DNA from: UMGS1933 sp051891435
GTDB taxonomy: Bacteria; Bacillota; Clostridia; TANB77; CAG-508
NCBI GenBank assembly: GCA_051891435.1
Contig: JBJFFE010000037.1
Coordinates: 1-48,565, forward strand
Length of the DNA: 48,565 nucleotides
Direction of reading: 5' to 3'
Shown here one piece after another: positions 18,137 to 26,864 of this stretch (within the stretch, counting starts at the first letter, position 1; each line of letters opens with the position of its first letter). The notes under the pieces were generated by a model that did not search any database, had not been told where the DNA came from, and saw only the letters and a program-made list of their open reading frames with translations. The position numbers were made by a program, and so were the translations under genes.

Positions 18137-20120
18137 TTATTTAATCATTGTCTCAAATTGGTTTTCTGTTATTACCTCTACCCCTAATTCTTGTGCTTTT
18201 AATAATTTACTTCCTGCTTCTTCTCCGGCTAATACATAGCTTGTTTTTTTAGATACTGAGCTTGAAGTTTTTCCTCCAAAACTTTCTATTATTTTACTTG
18301 CTTCATCTCTTGTATATTTTTCTAAACTTCCTGTTAATACAAAAGTTTTTCCCTCAAATCTTTTATCTTTAATTGTTTCTTCTTTGTCTGCCATGTTTAC
18401 TCCTGCCGTAGCTAATTTATTAAGTAAGTCTTTTGTTTGTTCTTGTTCAAAGAATTCGTATATACTTTTAGCTGTTATTTCTCCTACATCTTCTGTTTCT
18501 GCTAGGTCAGCTAATGGGGCTTCATTCAAATTTTCTATTGTTTTATATTTCTTTGCTAAAGTTTTTGCAGATTTTGTTCCAATATGCCTTATTCCTAAAG
18601 CACATATTAGCTTATCTATGCTATTTTTCTTACTTTTTTCTATTGAGTCTATTAGATTCTGAGCAAATTTTTCTCCATCTTTTTTTAATGATTTTATATC
18701 CTCTTTTTTCAAATAATATATGTCTGCAATTGTTTTTACTAGTTCTTTTTCATATAATTGCTCTATTATTTTTTCTCCGAAGTCCTTCTATATTCATTCC
18801 TTCTTTTGAAGCAAAATGAATTATATTTCTTAGGTTTCTTGCTTTACATTCTATTCCTATACAACGAGTTACGGCTTCTCCCTCTTCCCTTATAACTGGT
18901 CCACCACATACTGGGCATGTTGTTGGCATAACAAAAGTTCTTTCTTTACCAGTTCTTTTGGTTTTTACAGCTTTTACAACTTCTGGTATTACATCCCCTG
19001 CTTTTTGAATTACTACTGTATCTCCTATTTTTAGTCCTTTTTCTTTTATAAAGTCTTCATTATGAAGTGTTGTTTTAGAAATTGTTGATCCAGCCACCTT
19101 TACTGGTTCTAATATTGCCATTGGTGTAATTGCACCTGTTCTTCCTACTTGGCAAATAATATCTTTTAATATAGTTTCTTTTTGTTCTGGTGGATATTTA
19201 TATGCAATTGCCCATTTTGGCACTTTAAATGTTGTACCCAAAAATTCTCTTTGTTCTAAATTATCTACTTTTACAACTGCTCCATCTATTCCAAAACTTA
19301 AGAATTCTCTATCTTCCCCTATTTTATTAATTGCATTTATTACTTCTTCAATATTACTACATAAAATTTTAACTGGGTTAACATTAAATCCTAGTTTTTC
19401 CATATATAGTAATGATTCATAATGTGATGTAAATTTTATATCTTTACTCTTTTGAACATTAAATATGAAAATATCTAAAGGTCTTTTTTTACATATACTA
19501 CTATCTAATTGTCTAAGTGAACCTGCTGCTAAATTTCTTGCATTTGCAAATTTTTCTCCTTCTTCCAACTCATCATTTAATCTTTCAAAATCTTCTTTTC
19601 CTATAAAAACTTCTCCACGTACAATAATATCTACTGGTTCTTTTAATGTTTTTGGTATGTGCTTTATTGTTCTTAAATTTTCTGTAATGTCCTCTCCAAC
19701 TTGTCCATTTCCTCTTGTTGCTCCCCTTACAAAAATACCTTTTTTATATTCTAGTGCTACAGATAATCCATCTATTTTGGTTTCCACTACATATTTTACA
19801 TCTTCAGTAATATCTTTTTTCACTCTAGCATCGAATGCTTCTACTTCATCAAAAGAGAATACATCTTGTAAACTTTGAAGTGGGACTTCATGTTTCACTT
19901 TTTCAAATCCTTCTTTTACGGTTCCTCCAACTTTTTGTGTTAAAGAGTCTTTATCTATAAATTCTGGGAATTCTTTTTCTAAGTTTCTTAGTTCTACCAT
20001 AAGCATGTCATATTCAAAATCACTTATTTCTGGTTTATCTTCATCATAATACTTTTCTGCATAATATTTAGTTAACCTATTTAATTCATCAATTCTTTCT
20101 TTAGCTTTATTTTTATCCAT
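18137..20120 (-). CDS. ligA: NAD-dependent DNA ligase LigA, read through a +1 CGG site
   Basis: Replicative ligase, 660 residues. It has the Ia domain, the adenylation domain with the AMP lysine in ETKIDGLSVAL (about residue 115), the OB fold, a Cys4 zinc finger (CPVCGG and CIGIEC), helix-hairpin-helix repeats and a C-terminal BRCT domain (FEGKTFVLTGSLEKYTRDE). After the zinc finger the family reads MNIEGLGEKII. Here the frame breaks there at CGG 18779-18777. A +1 shift restores IEGL-GEKIIEQLYEKELV and joins the HhH/BRCT half. LigA is normally the only essential replicative ligase, so the shift must work efficiently. Confidence 0.95.
18777..18779 (-). other. CGG +1 recoding site in ligA (Gly448)
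   Basis: CTT CGG A: the shift restores the conserved NIEGLGEKI motif. The zero frame stops at 18750. Confidence 0.95.
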
Positions 20121-20204
20121 TGTACGTAAACCTCTTTTATCAAAATCTATTTCATATTATATATTTTTTGATTTAGTTATGCAATATCAAATGGTTAAAT
20201 TTTC

Positions 20205-20233
20205 TTGACTTTTCTTTTTATATTTTATATTAT
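20205..20233 (+). promoter_or_regulatory. SigA promoter of Smr-domain gene 1
   Basis: TTGACT (20205-20210), 17 bases, TATTAT (20228-20233). Confidence 0.75.
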
Positions 20234-20255
20234 AAGAACAGTAAGAGGTGTTTTT

Positions 20256-20513
20256 ATGCAAGAGGATATGCTTATTCCTAAAGAGGATAAATTAGAAATA
20301 AATTTACACAATATGCAAGTTCTTGAAGCTGAATATTATTTAGATAAGTTTATTACTACTGCTCCAGCTAATATTAAAGAAATTATTGTAATTCATGGAT
20401 ATAAAAAAGGTCAAGCTTTACTTAATATGGTACGACACGATTTTAAACATAAACGTATAAAAGAAAAAGTAATTCCTTTTAATAAGGGAATTACAATATT
20501 TTTCTTGAAATAA
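20256..20513 (+). CDS. Small Smr-domain protein, copy 1
   Basis: An 85-residue protein consisting of a short lead (MQEDMLIPKEDKLEI) and one Smr (MutS2 C-terminal-like) domain. The first conserved segment is degenerate (NLHNMQVLEAEYYLDKFI); the second is clear (IVIHGYKKGQALLNMVR). Smr domains are nucleases or nucleic-acid-binding modules. The gene has its own promoter and a terminator. It is nearly identical to the gene at 21231-21488. ATG 20256 follows AAGAGGTG. Confidence 0.8.
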   Translation: MQEDMLIPKEDKLEINLHNMQVLEAEYYLDKFITTAPANIKEIIVIHGYKKGQALLNMVRHDFKHKRIKEKVIPFNKGITIFFLK

Positions 20514-20517
20514 GACT

Positions 20518-20546
20518 TTAAAGAGCTATGTTTCCATAGCTCTTTT
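20518..20546 (+). terminator. Terminator after Smr gene 1
   Basis: AAAGAGCTATG and CATAGCTCTTT arms with a TTTC loop and a T-run. The same hairpin is at 21494-21520. Confidence 0.85.
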
Positions 20547-20664
20547 CATTTCTGGATATATGGTAAGCATGCCATAAACTTACATCTCTCGGGTTGCCCC
20601 TGTTTGCCATCGGCGTGTGGTCGGCACAATATTTTACCACCACATATATCCATTTTTATTGTAT

Positions 20665-21057
20665 TTAAATTATAGCATTTTTATTCACTTTTGTAAAGTA
20701 ATTTATTATTTCTAATTGTGCTTTTATATTTCTGTCTCTTATATGCCAAAATGTTAAAATTGAATTACATTTATTAACTTCTTGAATAACAGTTTGCAGT
20801 TTTATTACTACTTGAACCTTTTCCCTATTATTAATTGCTTTTAATAATAAAATTGTATCATCATTATTTACATCTTCTAGTATATAGTCTGGTCTCTCTA
20901 TAATATTTGGAATATATGTTATATACTTTTCATAATCCTCAGGATGTCTTTTTCGAATATGCTCTTTCCTCTCATCCGTCAATATAACCTCATCAGTAAT
21001 GATTTTTTCTTTATATTTTTCTAATTTTTTTATATCTATTTTTCCAATATATTGCAA
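20665..21057 (-). CDS. Hypothetical protein, possible BECR-fold (PBECR-like) RNase, copy 1
   Basis: A 130-residue soluble protein starting at TTG 21057 behind AGAGG. The conserved part includes DEVILTDERKEHIRKRHPED and a PDYILEDVNNDDTILLLKAI strand. This resembles small nuclease-like domains of the barnase/EndoU/colicin/RelE (BECR) group found in phage proteins and toxins. The assignment is tentative. It is convergent with Smr gene 1 and duplicated at 21644-22018. Confidence 0.6.
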   Translation of the reverse strand: MQYIGKIDIKKLEKYKEKIITDEVILTDERKEHIRKRHPEDYEKYITYIPNIIERPDYILEDVNNDDTILLLKAINNREKVQVVIKLQTVIQEVNKCNSILTFWHIRDRNIKAQLEIINYFTKVNKNAII

Positions 21058-21178
21058 CAGACAAACCTCTTTTTTTGTTTTTTATATAATAACACGTTAT
21101 TGTCTTTTTTGCAATATTTTCTCATCTACATTATTCGACAAATAAATACCTAGCATCAAATACAAAACACATTTTTTC

Positions 21179-21207
21179 TTGACTTTTTTTATTATATTTT
21201 ATATGAT
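21179..21207 (+). promoter_or_regulatory. SigA promoter of Smr-domain gene 2
   Basis: TTGACT (21179-21184), 17 bases, TATGAT (21202-21207). Confidence 0.75.
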
Positions 21208-21230
21208 AAGAACCATAAGAGGTGTTTAAT

Positions 21231-21488
21231 GTGCAAGAGGATATGTTTATACCACAAGAAGATAAATTAGAAATTAATTTACACAATATGCAAGTTCTTG
21301 AGGCTGAATATTATTTAGATAAGTTTATTACTACTGCCCCAGCTAATATTAAAGAGATTGTTGTAATTCATGGGTATAAAAAAGGTCAAGCTTTACTTAA
21401 TATGGTACGACATAATTTTAAACATAAACGTATAAAAGAAAAAGTAATTCCTTTTAATAAGGGAATTACAATATTTTTCTTAAAATAA
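21231..21488 (+). CDS. Small Smr-domain protein, copy 2
   Basis: An 85-residue near-copy of the protein at 20256-20513, differing at only a few residues. By alignment the start is GTG at 21231 (VQEDMFIPQED) after AAGAGG, not the upstream GTG at 21222. It keeps the Smr segment HGYKKGQALLNMVR. Its promoter and terminator copies are intact, so both paralogs are probably expressed. Confidence 0.8.
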   Translation: MQEDMFIPQEDKLEINLHNMQVLEAEYYLDKFITTAPANIKEIVVIHGYKKGQALLNMVRHNFKHKRIKEKVIPFNKGITIFFLK

Positions 21489-21493
21489 AACTT

Positions 21494-21520
21494 TAAAGAG
21501 CTATGTTTCCATAGCTCTTT
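21494..21520 (+). terminator. Terminator after Smr gene 2
   Basis: Same AAAGAGCTATG hairpin as after gene 1. Confidence 0.8.
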
Positions 21521-21643
21521 AAAAACGAATGTTATTTGGCAGGTGTGCCCTTTCCTGCATTTCTTTTGACCTATTATTAGGTGTGTAGCAGCACAATCTC
21601 TACTTCAAACAACTATTTATATTGTATTTAAATTATAACATTT

Positions 21644-22018
21644 TTATTCTCTTTTGTAAATAATTTTATTTCTTTTTCTCAATTTCTCTAAATTACTATT
21701 TCTTATTATCCAAGCTGTCATTATTGAATTTTGAGGATGCTTTATACTATTAACAGTATTTAGTTTGATTATAACATTTAAATTATTTTTTCCCAGTTTA
21801 CCAATAAAAAATAATGTATCTTTGTTTTTTAAATCTTCTATTACTTCATTTGGTTGTCGTACAGTATTTTCTATGTTATCTATTATTATTCCATAATCAG
21901 CTGTATGATTTTCATATATATGTATTCTTCTTTCTTCTGTTAATATAACTTCATCAGTAATAATTTTTTCACTATATTTTCCTAGTTTTTCAATATCTAA
22001 TTTTCCAATATATTGCAA
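21644..22018 (-). CDS. Hypothetical protein, possible BECR-fold RNase, copy 2
   Basis: A 124-residue paralog of the protein at 20665-21057, from TTG 22018. The first 30 residues are closely shared (MQYIGKLDIEKL, EKIITDEVILTEER); the rest is diverged and has a basic, truncated-looking end. Its neighbour and upstream region are duplicated with it. Rapid divergence beside a conserved partner is unusual. Function unknown. Confidence 0.55.
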   Translation of the reverse strand: MQYIGKLDIEKLGKYSEKIITDEVILTEERRIHIYENHTADYGIIIDNIENTVRQPNEVIEDLKNKDTLFFIGKLGKNNLNVIIKLNTVNSIKHPQNSIMTAWIIRNSNLEKLRKRNKIIYKRE

Positions 22019-22091
22019 CAGACAAACCTCTTTTTTTGTTTTTTATATAATAACACATTATTGTCTTTTTTGCAATATTTTTCCATCTACA

Positions 22092-23405
22092 TTATTCGAC
22101 AACTATTTTTCCAATTAAGTCATAGTCTTTTATGTCTGTTATTTTGCAATTTATCCATGTTCCTTCTTGTAATTGTTTTGTGTTTTTTACAAATACTACT
22201 CCATCTTCATTTGGTATGTCCATATATGTTCTTCCAACGTAATATTTATCGTCAAATGTTTTTGTTTCTATTAATACTTCATAAGTTTTGCCTAATGTTT
22301 TTTCTAAATTTTCTTTTGACGCTTTTTTAGCTATTTCCATTATCTTATTATATCTTCTTTGTTTTGTTTTATAATGTATTTGTTCTGAGAGCCTTGCTGC
22401 TGGTGTTCCTTCTTCTTTTGAATATTTAAATACCCCAAGTTTATCGAATTTTGCTTTTGATACAAAATTTGTAAGAAGCTGAAAATCCTCTTCAGTCTCA
22501 CCTGGGAATCCTACTATAAGTGATGTTCGAAGTATTGCATCTGGTATTTCTTTTTTTATTTTTTCTATTAAGTTTTCAATGTCTTTTCCTGTAGTTTTTC
22601 TATTCATTCTTTTTAGAACTCTGTCTGATATGTGTTGAATTGGAATATCAAAATAGCTACAAATATTTTTATTGTTTTTAACAACTTCTATTAGATCATC
22701 TGTTATACTTTCTGGATAAGCATATAAGAATCTAATCCATTTAAATTCTTTTATTTTAGCAAGTTCTGCTAAAAGTTCTGGAAATCTTGATTTTCCATAT
22801 AAGTCTATTCCATATTTGGTTGTATCTTGTGCAATTACTATTATTTCCTTATATCCTTGCTTGCTAAGTTTTTTTGCTTCTTCTATAATTTCTTCAAAAG
22901 GCCTACTTATATATGGTCCTCTAATATTTGGTATTGCACAATATGTACATCTGTTGCTACATCCTTCTGCAATTTTTAAGTATGTAGTTGTTTTTCCTGT
23001 TGTAATTATTCTATTTAAATAGTCCATTTTTTCAGTATGCATTTCTTCTTTGTTTTTTACTAAGTCCTCAATTTTTTCCCAAAAGTTTGGGTATTCATCT
23101 ATACTTAAAAATAGGTCTACTTCAGGTATAGCTTTTTCTAATTCTTTTTTATATCTTTGTACTAAGCAACCCATTGCAATTAAATATTTACATTTGCCAA
23201 TTTTTTTATATTCTGCCATTTCTAGTATTGTGTTTATTGCTTCTTCTTTGGCAGATTCTATAAAGCCACATGTGTTAATTACTATAATTTCTGCTTCTTC
23301 TACGTTATTTACTATTTTATAATTGTTGCTTTTAAATAGCCCTATTGCCATTTCTGTGTCTATTAAATTTTTTGTACATCCTAGTGATATAAATCCTACA
23401 TTCAT
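22092..23405 (-). CDS. rimO: Ribosomal protein uS12 methylthiotransferase RimO
   Basis: A 437-residue radical SAM enzyme that methylthiolates an aspartate of ribosomal protein S12. The N-terminal MTTase domain carries three cluster cysteines (SLGCTKNLID, NTCGFIESAKEEA, MGCLVQRY). The radical SAM cluster is CSNRCTYC, followed by AIPNIRGPYISRP. A TRAM domain closes the protein. LGCTKNLID and the RG-Y-S-R block favour RimO over MiaB. Confidence 0.95.
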   Translation of the reverse strand: MNVGFISLGCTKNLIDTEMAIGLFKSNNYKIVNNVEEAEIIVINTCGFIESAKEEAINTILEMAEYKKIGKCKYLIAMGCLVQRYKKELEKAIPEVDLFLSIDEYPNFWEKIEDLVKNKEEMHTEKMDYLNRIITTGKTTTYLKIAEGCSNRCTYCAIPNIRGPYISRPFEEIIEEAKKLSKQGYKEIIVIAQDTTKYGIDLYGKSRFPELLAELAKIKEFKWIRFLYAYPESITDDLIEVVKNNKNICSYFDIPIQHISDRVLKRMNRKTTGKDIENLIEKIKKEIPDAILRTSLIVGFPGETEEDFQLLTNFVSKAKFDKLGVFKYSKEEGTPAARLSEQIHYKTKQRRYNKIMEIAKKASKENLEKTLGKTYEVLIETKTFDDKYYVGRTYMDIPNEDGVVFVKNTKQLQEGTWINCKITDIKDYDLIGKIVVE

Positions 23406-23423
23406 TAATATTACCTCAATATT

Positions 23424-23530
23424 TCCGCCGCATCTCGTCGTAGTTTGATTTTTCTTTTTTCAGGCTCCTCTAAGTAATTCCTACTCAGATTCTCCTAAAA
23501 AAAGAAAAATGAAACCACTGCGTGCGGCTA
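23424..23530. repeat. Palindromic repeat related to the 9200-9352 family
   Basis: The outer ends CCGCCGCATCTCGTCG and CTGCGTGCGGCTA match the outer flanks of the copy at 9200-9352. The interior is different: a long hairpin with TTTTTCTTTTTTCAGG and CCTAAAAAAAGAAAAA arms. It fills the rng-rimO junction. Confidence 0.75.
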
Positions 23531-23555
23531 TATTTTTACAAAAATAATTCATAGT

Positions 23556-24752
23556 CTAAACAGAAGTATCTTCATTATCGTCCCAGTCATTGTTACACAT
23601 ATTTTTTCTTGTCATTTCTAATAGATTTAATTTTGTAAATCCTTCTACTTGGCATTTTGTTCTGTCTTTTTTTAGTTCTTCTTTTAGTAATTTTTCAATT
23701 TCGTTTTTACATTCTTCTGTTTTCATATCAATATAATCAATTATTATAATTCCGCCAATGTCTCTAAGTCTTAGTTGTTTTGCAATTTCAATTGTAGCTT
23801 CTTTGTTTACCTGATATATTGTTTTTTCCATATCCTTTTTGCCTACAAATTTACCTGTATTTACATCTATTGCTGTTAACGCCTCAGTTTTATCTATTGT
23901 TATAAAGCCTCCACATTTTAGCCAAATCTTTCTTTGATTCATTTTTTCTATTTGGCTTTTTAAATCATATATTGTAAATAAATCTTCATTTTCCCTTAAT
24001 TCAATTTTCAAATTAAATTCTTGTAATATGCCAGAAATAGCTGTATAAATTTCTTTATCGTTAACAATTATTCTTTCTAAATTTCTATCTATAATGTCTA
24101 ATATTGTTCTTCTAATTAGTGCTTGATTATCATATACAAGTTTTGGAGAATTACTTTTGGCTAGCTTATTTTGTATTTTTTCCCATTCTTTTATTAATTT
24201 TTCTAAATCTTTTTTTATTTCTTCTTCTGTTTTATTTTCTCCTGCTGTTCTAATTATTGCTCCCATATTTTTTGGTAAAATGTTTTTTACAATTTTTATT
24301 AGTCTTTGTTTTTCTTCTTCATTTTCTATTTTTTGTGATACTGTTATAAAGCTAGAATTTGGAAGTAATACAATAAATCTTCCTGGCAAGTTTATATGTG
24401 TAGATACTTTTGCTCCTTTTGTAAGTGTTCCATCCTTTTTTATTTGTACAACTATATCTTGTCCTGATTTTAAAACATCTGATATTTGTTTATCATCAAG
24501 ATTTACTTTATTTGTTTTTTCATCAACTTTTGGAAGTACATCTTTCAATTTTATTAATGTGTTTTTTTCTTCACCTATATCAATAAATGCTGATTGCATT
24601 CCTGATAAAACATTTTGTACTTTTCCTAAATATATATTTCCTTCTAATCGTCTTTGATTTTCATGTTCTTCATGTTTTTCTAGTAAAATTCCATTTTGAA
24701 CTAGCATGATTGTTTTTACATTTTCTTTTTTGTTTATTAATAGTTCTAACAT
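23556..24752 (-). CDS. rng: Ribonuclease E/G family protein, short form
   Basis: A 398-residue RNase E/G. The S1 domain (residues 35-120) begins GNIYLGKVQNVLSGMQSAFID. The RNase H-like/DNase I-like catalytic part includes GGFITIDKTEALTAIDVNTGKF and GGIIIIDYIDMKTEE, with catalytic aspartates DVN and DYID. The chain ends soon after LNLLEMTRKNM and lacks the Cys-based Zn-link and small domain that follow in longer homologs. No CGG or frame break is present near the end, so this is a genuine short form. It likely processes rRNA and mRNA. Confidence 0.9.
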   Translation of the reverse strand: MLELLINKKENVKTIMLVQNGILLEKHEEHENQRRLEGNIYLGKVQNVLSGMQSAFIDIGEEKNTLIKLKDVLPKVDEKTNKVNLDDKQISDVLKSGQDIVVQIKKDGTLTKGAKVSTHINLPGRFIVLLPNSSFITVSQKIENEEEKQRLIKIVKNILPKNMGAIIRTAGENKTEEEIKKDLEKLIKEWEKIQNKLAKSNSPKLVYDNQALIRRTILDIIDRNLERIIVNDKEIYTAISGILQEFNLKIELRENEDLFTIYDLKSQIEKMNQRKIWLKCGGFITIDKTEALTAIDVNTGKFVGKKDMEKTIYQVNKEATIEIAKQLRLRDIGGIIIIDYIDMKTEECKNEIEKLLKEELKKDRTKCQVEGFTKLNLLEMTRKNMCNNDWDDNEDTSV

Positions 24753-24763
24753 TTGGTCTCCTT

Positions 24764-25321
24764 TTAATTAAATTTATTCATTGCAGAATCAATACCATTT
24801 TTTATGAATTCTATTACCGCTTCTTTTGCTTTTTTTACTCCTTCGTCTAACCTTAAAGACTCTTCTTTTGAAATTTTACCTATTACATAATTTATTAAAT
24901 CTTCTTTATATTCTGGGCTTCCTATCCCCACTCTTACTCTTGGGAAGTTTTGAGTAGCTAAACATTCTGTTACAGATTTCATTCCATTATGTGTTCCTGG
25001 GCTTCCTTTTTTTCTTATTCTTATTTTGGCTGCTTCCAAGTCAATGTCATCATATATAACAAGAACATTTTCTTCTGGAATTTTATAAAAATTTTTAAAC
25101 TTTATTACACTTCTTCCACTGTCATTCATATAGGTCTGTGGTTTTAATAAAATTACTTTTTCTCCTTCAATTTGTCCCATCCAAAATAAGCCCTCAAATT
25201 TGTTCTCACTAACCTCAATTTTATATTCATTTGCTATTTTATTTATTACATTAAATCCCATGTTGTGCCTAGTATTTGCATATTCTTTTTCTGGATTGCC
25301 TAAACCTACTATTAAATACAT
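24764..25321 (-). CDS. pth: Peptidyl-tRNA hydrolase
   Basis: A 185-residue enzyme that recycles peptidyl-tRNA. The start is canonical (VGLGNPEKEYANTRHNMGF) with the catalytic histidine in TRHNMG. Further marks are LLKPQTYMNDSG, YDDIDLEAAKIRIRKKGS and the loop HNGMKS. It sits 11 bases upstream of rng and 15 bases downstream of the FAD dehydrogenase on the same strand. Confidence 0.96.
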   Translation of the reverse strand: MYLIVGLGNPEKEYANTRHNMGFNVINKIANEYKIEVSENKFEGLFWMGQIEGEKVILLKPQTYMNDSGRSVIKFKNFYKIPEENVLVIYDDIDLEAAKIRIRKKGSPGTHNGMKSVTECLATQNFPRVRVGIGSPEYKEDLINYVIGKISKEESLRLDEGVKKAKEAVIEFIKNGIDSAMNKFN

Positions 25322-25336
25322 TATTTTCTCCTATTT

Positions 25337-26767
25337 TTATAAATTTCTTGCCATTTGTACTCCAGAACATGATGCCATCATTAATCCTCTTGTCATTCCT
25401 CCACCATCACCTATAGAGTATAATCCTTTTACACTTGTTTCAAAGTTTTTATCTATTACAACTTTATTACTGTAAAATTTAATTTCTGGTGCATAAAGCA
25501 AATTATCTGGGTTTCCAAATCCTTCTACTACTTTATCTACTGCTCTTATAAATTCTAATATACTTACCATTGTTCTGTATCCAAGTGCAAATGTTATATC
25601 TCCTGCAACTGCTGATTTTAATGTTGGTACTACTGAATTTCTTTCTAGTTCATAATCCCAAGTTCTTTTTCCTCTATATATATCTCCTAGTCTTTGAACT
25701 ACTATATTTCCTGCCCCTAAATCATTCAAGTTTTGTGCAACATTACGTCCATATTCAATCGGTTTTTTAAATGGATGTGTAAAATGGTGTGATACAAGTA
25801 TTGCTAAATTCGTATTCGTGCTTTTTATTTCTTTATATGAATGTCCATTTACTAATGTTAAATTGTTATCATAAACTTCTGCAGAAACAAACCCACTTGG
25901 ATTTTGGCAGAATGTTCTTACTTTATCCCTAAATGGTCCTACCCTTCCTATAAATTTTGCTTCATACATATATTTGTTAACATCCTTCATTATTTCATCA
26001 GGTAATTCATATCTTACACCAATATCTACTATTCCTGTTTCTGAATTAATACCATGTTTATTACACATATCAACTAGCCAATTTGCACCTTTTCTTCCTA
26101 CTGCAAGTACAACTTTATCTGCATAAATATCTGTTAATTCACAGGTTTCATCTTCTACATATTTTGCTTCCTTAACTCTTACACCTTTTACTTGATTATT
26201 TTCTATTATAAGGTCAGAAACTGTAGTTTGAAATCTCATTTCTATTCCGTTTTGTTCTAGGTATTCTTCCATTCTTTGATAAACTTCATGGCTTTTTTCT
26301 GTGCCTAGATGTCTGATTGGAATATTTATTAATCTTATTCCCTCTTTATGAGCTCTTTCGTTTATTTTTGCAATTTCTTCTTTATATTCTGTTCCTTCTA
26401 AATGCTTATCTGCCCCAAATTTTAAATAAATTTCATCTGCATAATCTATAAGTTTTTTAGTTTCTGGAACTCCTATATATTTATGAACACTTCCCCCAAC
26501 ATGTATTTCGTCCTCTTCTGCATTATACAAGGATAATTTTCCATCTGAAAATGCTCCTGCTCCTGAGAAACCATTTGTAATATTACACATTGGCTTACAA
26601 TGCACACATTTTTTTGTCTTTTCTATTGGGCAATTTCTCTCCTCAACTCTTTTTCCTTGGTCTATTAGTAAAACCTTTTTATATTTTTTTAATTGAACTA
26701 ATTCATAGGCACAAAAAACAGAGCTTGGCCCCATTCCTACAACTATTACATCATATTTTTCTTGCAT
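25337..26767 (-). CDS. FAD/NAD(P)-dependent dehydrogenase
   Basis: A 476-residue flavoprotein. The Rossmann dinucleotide loop at the N-terminus is a variant (VVGMGPSSVFCAYEL). A cysteine-rich insertion follows (CPIEKTKKCVHCKPMC) and then NITNGFSGAGAFSDGKL. A second motif (VDIGVRYELPDEI) and the late GDGGGMTRGLMMASCSGV near FAD are typical of the widespread uncharacterised FAD-utilising dehydrogenase family of Clostridia. The substrate is unknown. It heads the pth-rng-rimO series. Confidence 0.88.
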   Translation of the reverse strand: MQEKYDVIVVGMGPSSVFCAYELVQLKKYKKVLLIDQGKRVEERNCPIEKTKKCVHCKPMCNITNGFSGAGAFSDGKLSLYNAEEDEIHVGGSVHKYIGVPETKKLIDYADEIYLKFGADKHLEGTEYKEEIAKINERAHKEGIRLINIPIRHLGTEKSHEVYQRMEEYLEQNGIEMRFQTTVSDLIIENNQVKGVRVKEAKYVEDETCELTDIYADKVVLAVGRKGANWLVDMCNKHGINSETGIVDIGVRYELPDEIMKDVNKYMYEAKFIGRVGPFRDKVRTFCQNPSGFVSAEVYDNNLTLVNGHSYKEIKSTNTNLAILVSHHFTHPFKKPIEYGRNVAQNLNDLGAGNIVVQRLGDIYRGKRTWDYELERNSVVPTLKSAVAGDITFALGYRTMVSILEFIRAVDKVVEGFGNPDNLLYAPEIKFYSNKVVIDKNFETSVKGLYSIGDGGGMTRGLMMASCSGVQMARNL

Positions 26768-26864
26768 AAAGAAATCACTCCTTTGGTATATATATGTTAG
26801 ACATACCTCTTCTAACTAATATACTATACCACAGAAGTGACATTTTTTCAATATTTTTTGAAAC

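Larger units (their letters stand above)
20185..21145. repeat. Tandem duplicated module, unit 1
   Basis: The unit is promoter, Smr gene, hairpin terminator, convergent RNase-like gene and that gene's upstream region. Unit 2 (about 21160-22105) repeats every part. The Smr genes and the last 90 bases are nearly identical; the RNase-like genes have diverged strongly. Confidence 0.85.
21160..22105. repeat. Tandem duplicated module, unit 2
   Basis: Second copy of the module at 20185-21145. The upstream region of the minus gene (22013-22105) matches 21054-21144 almost base for base, including AATAACAC-ATTATT, which is a cleaner inverted repeat (AATAAC-AC-GTTATT) in unit 1. The sequence between terminator and minus gene differs between units. 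Confidence 0.85.

Noticed and set aside
20547..20664. Possible small RNA or CRISPR-like structure between the convergent genes (also 21521-21643).
   Set aside because: No regular repeats and spacers; a short ncRNA is possible but there is no promoter I can defend.
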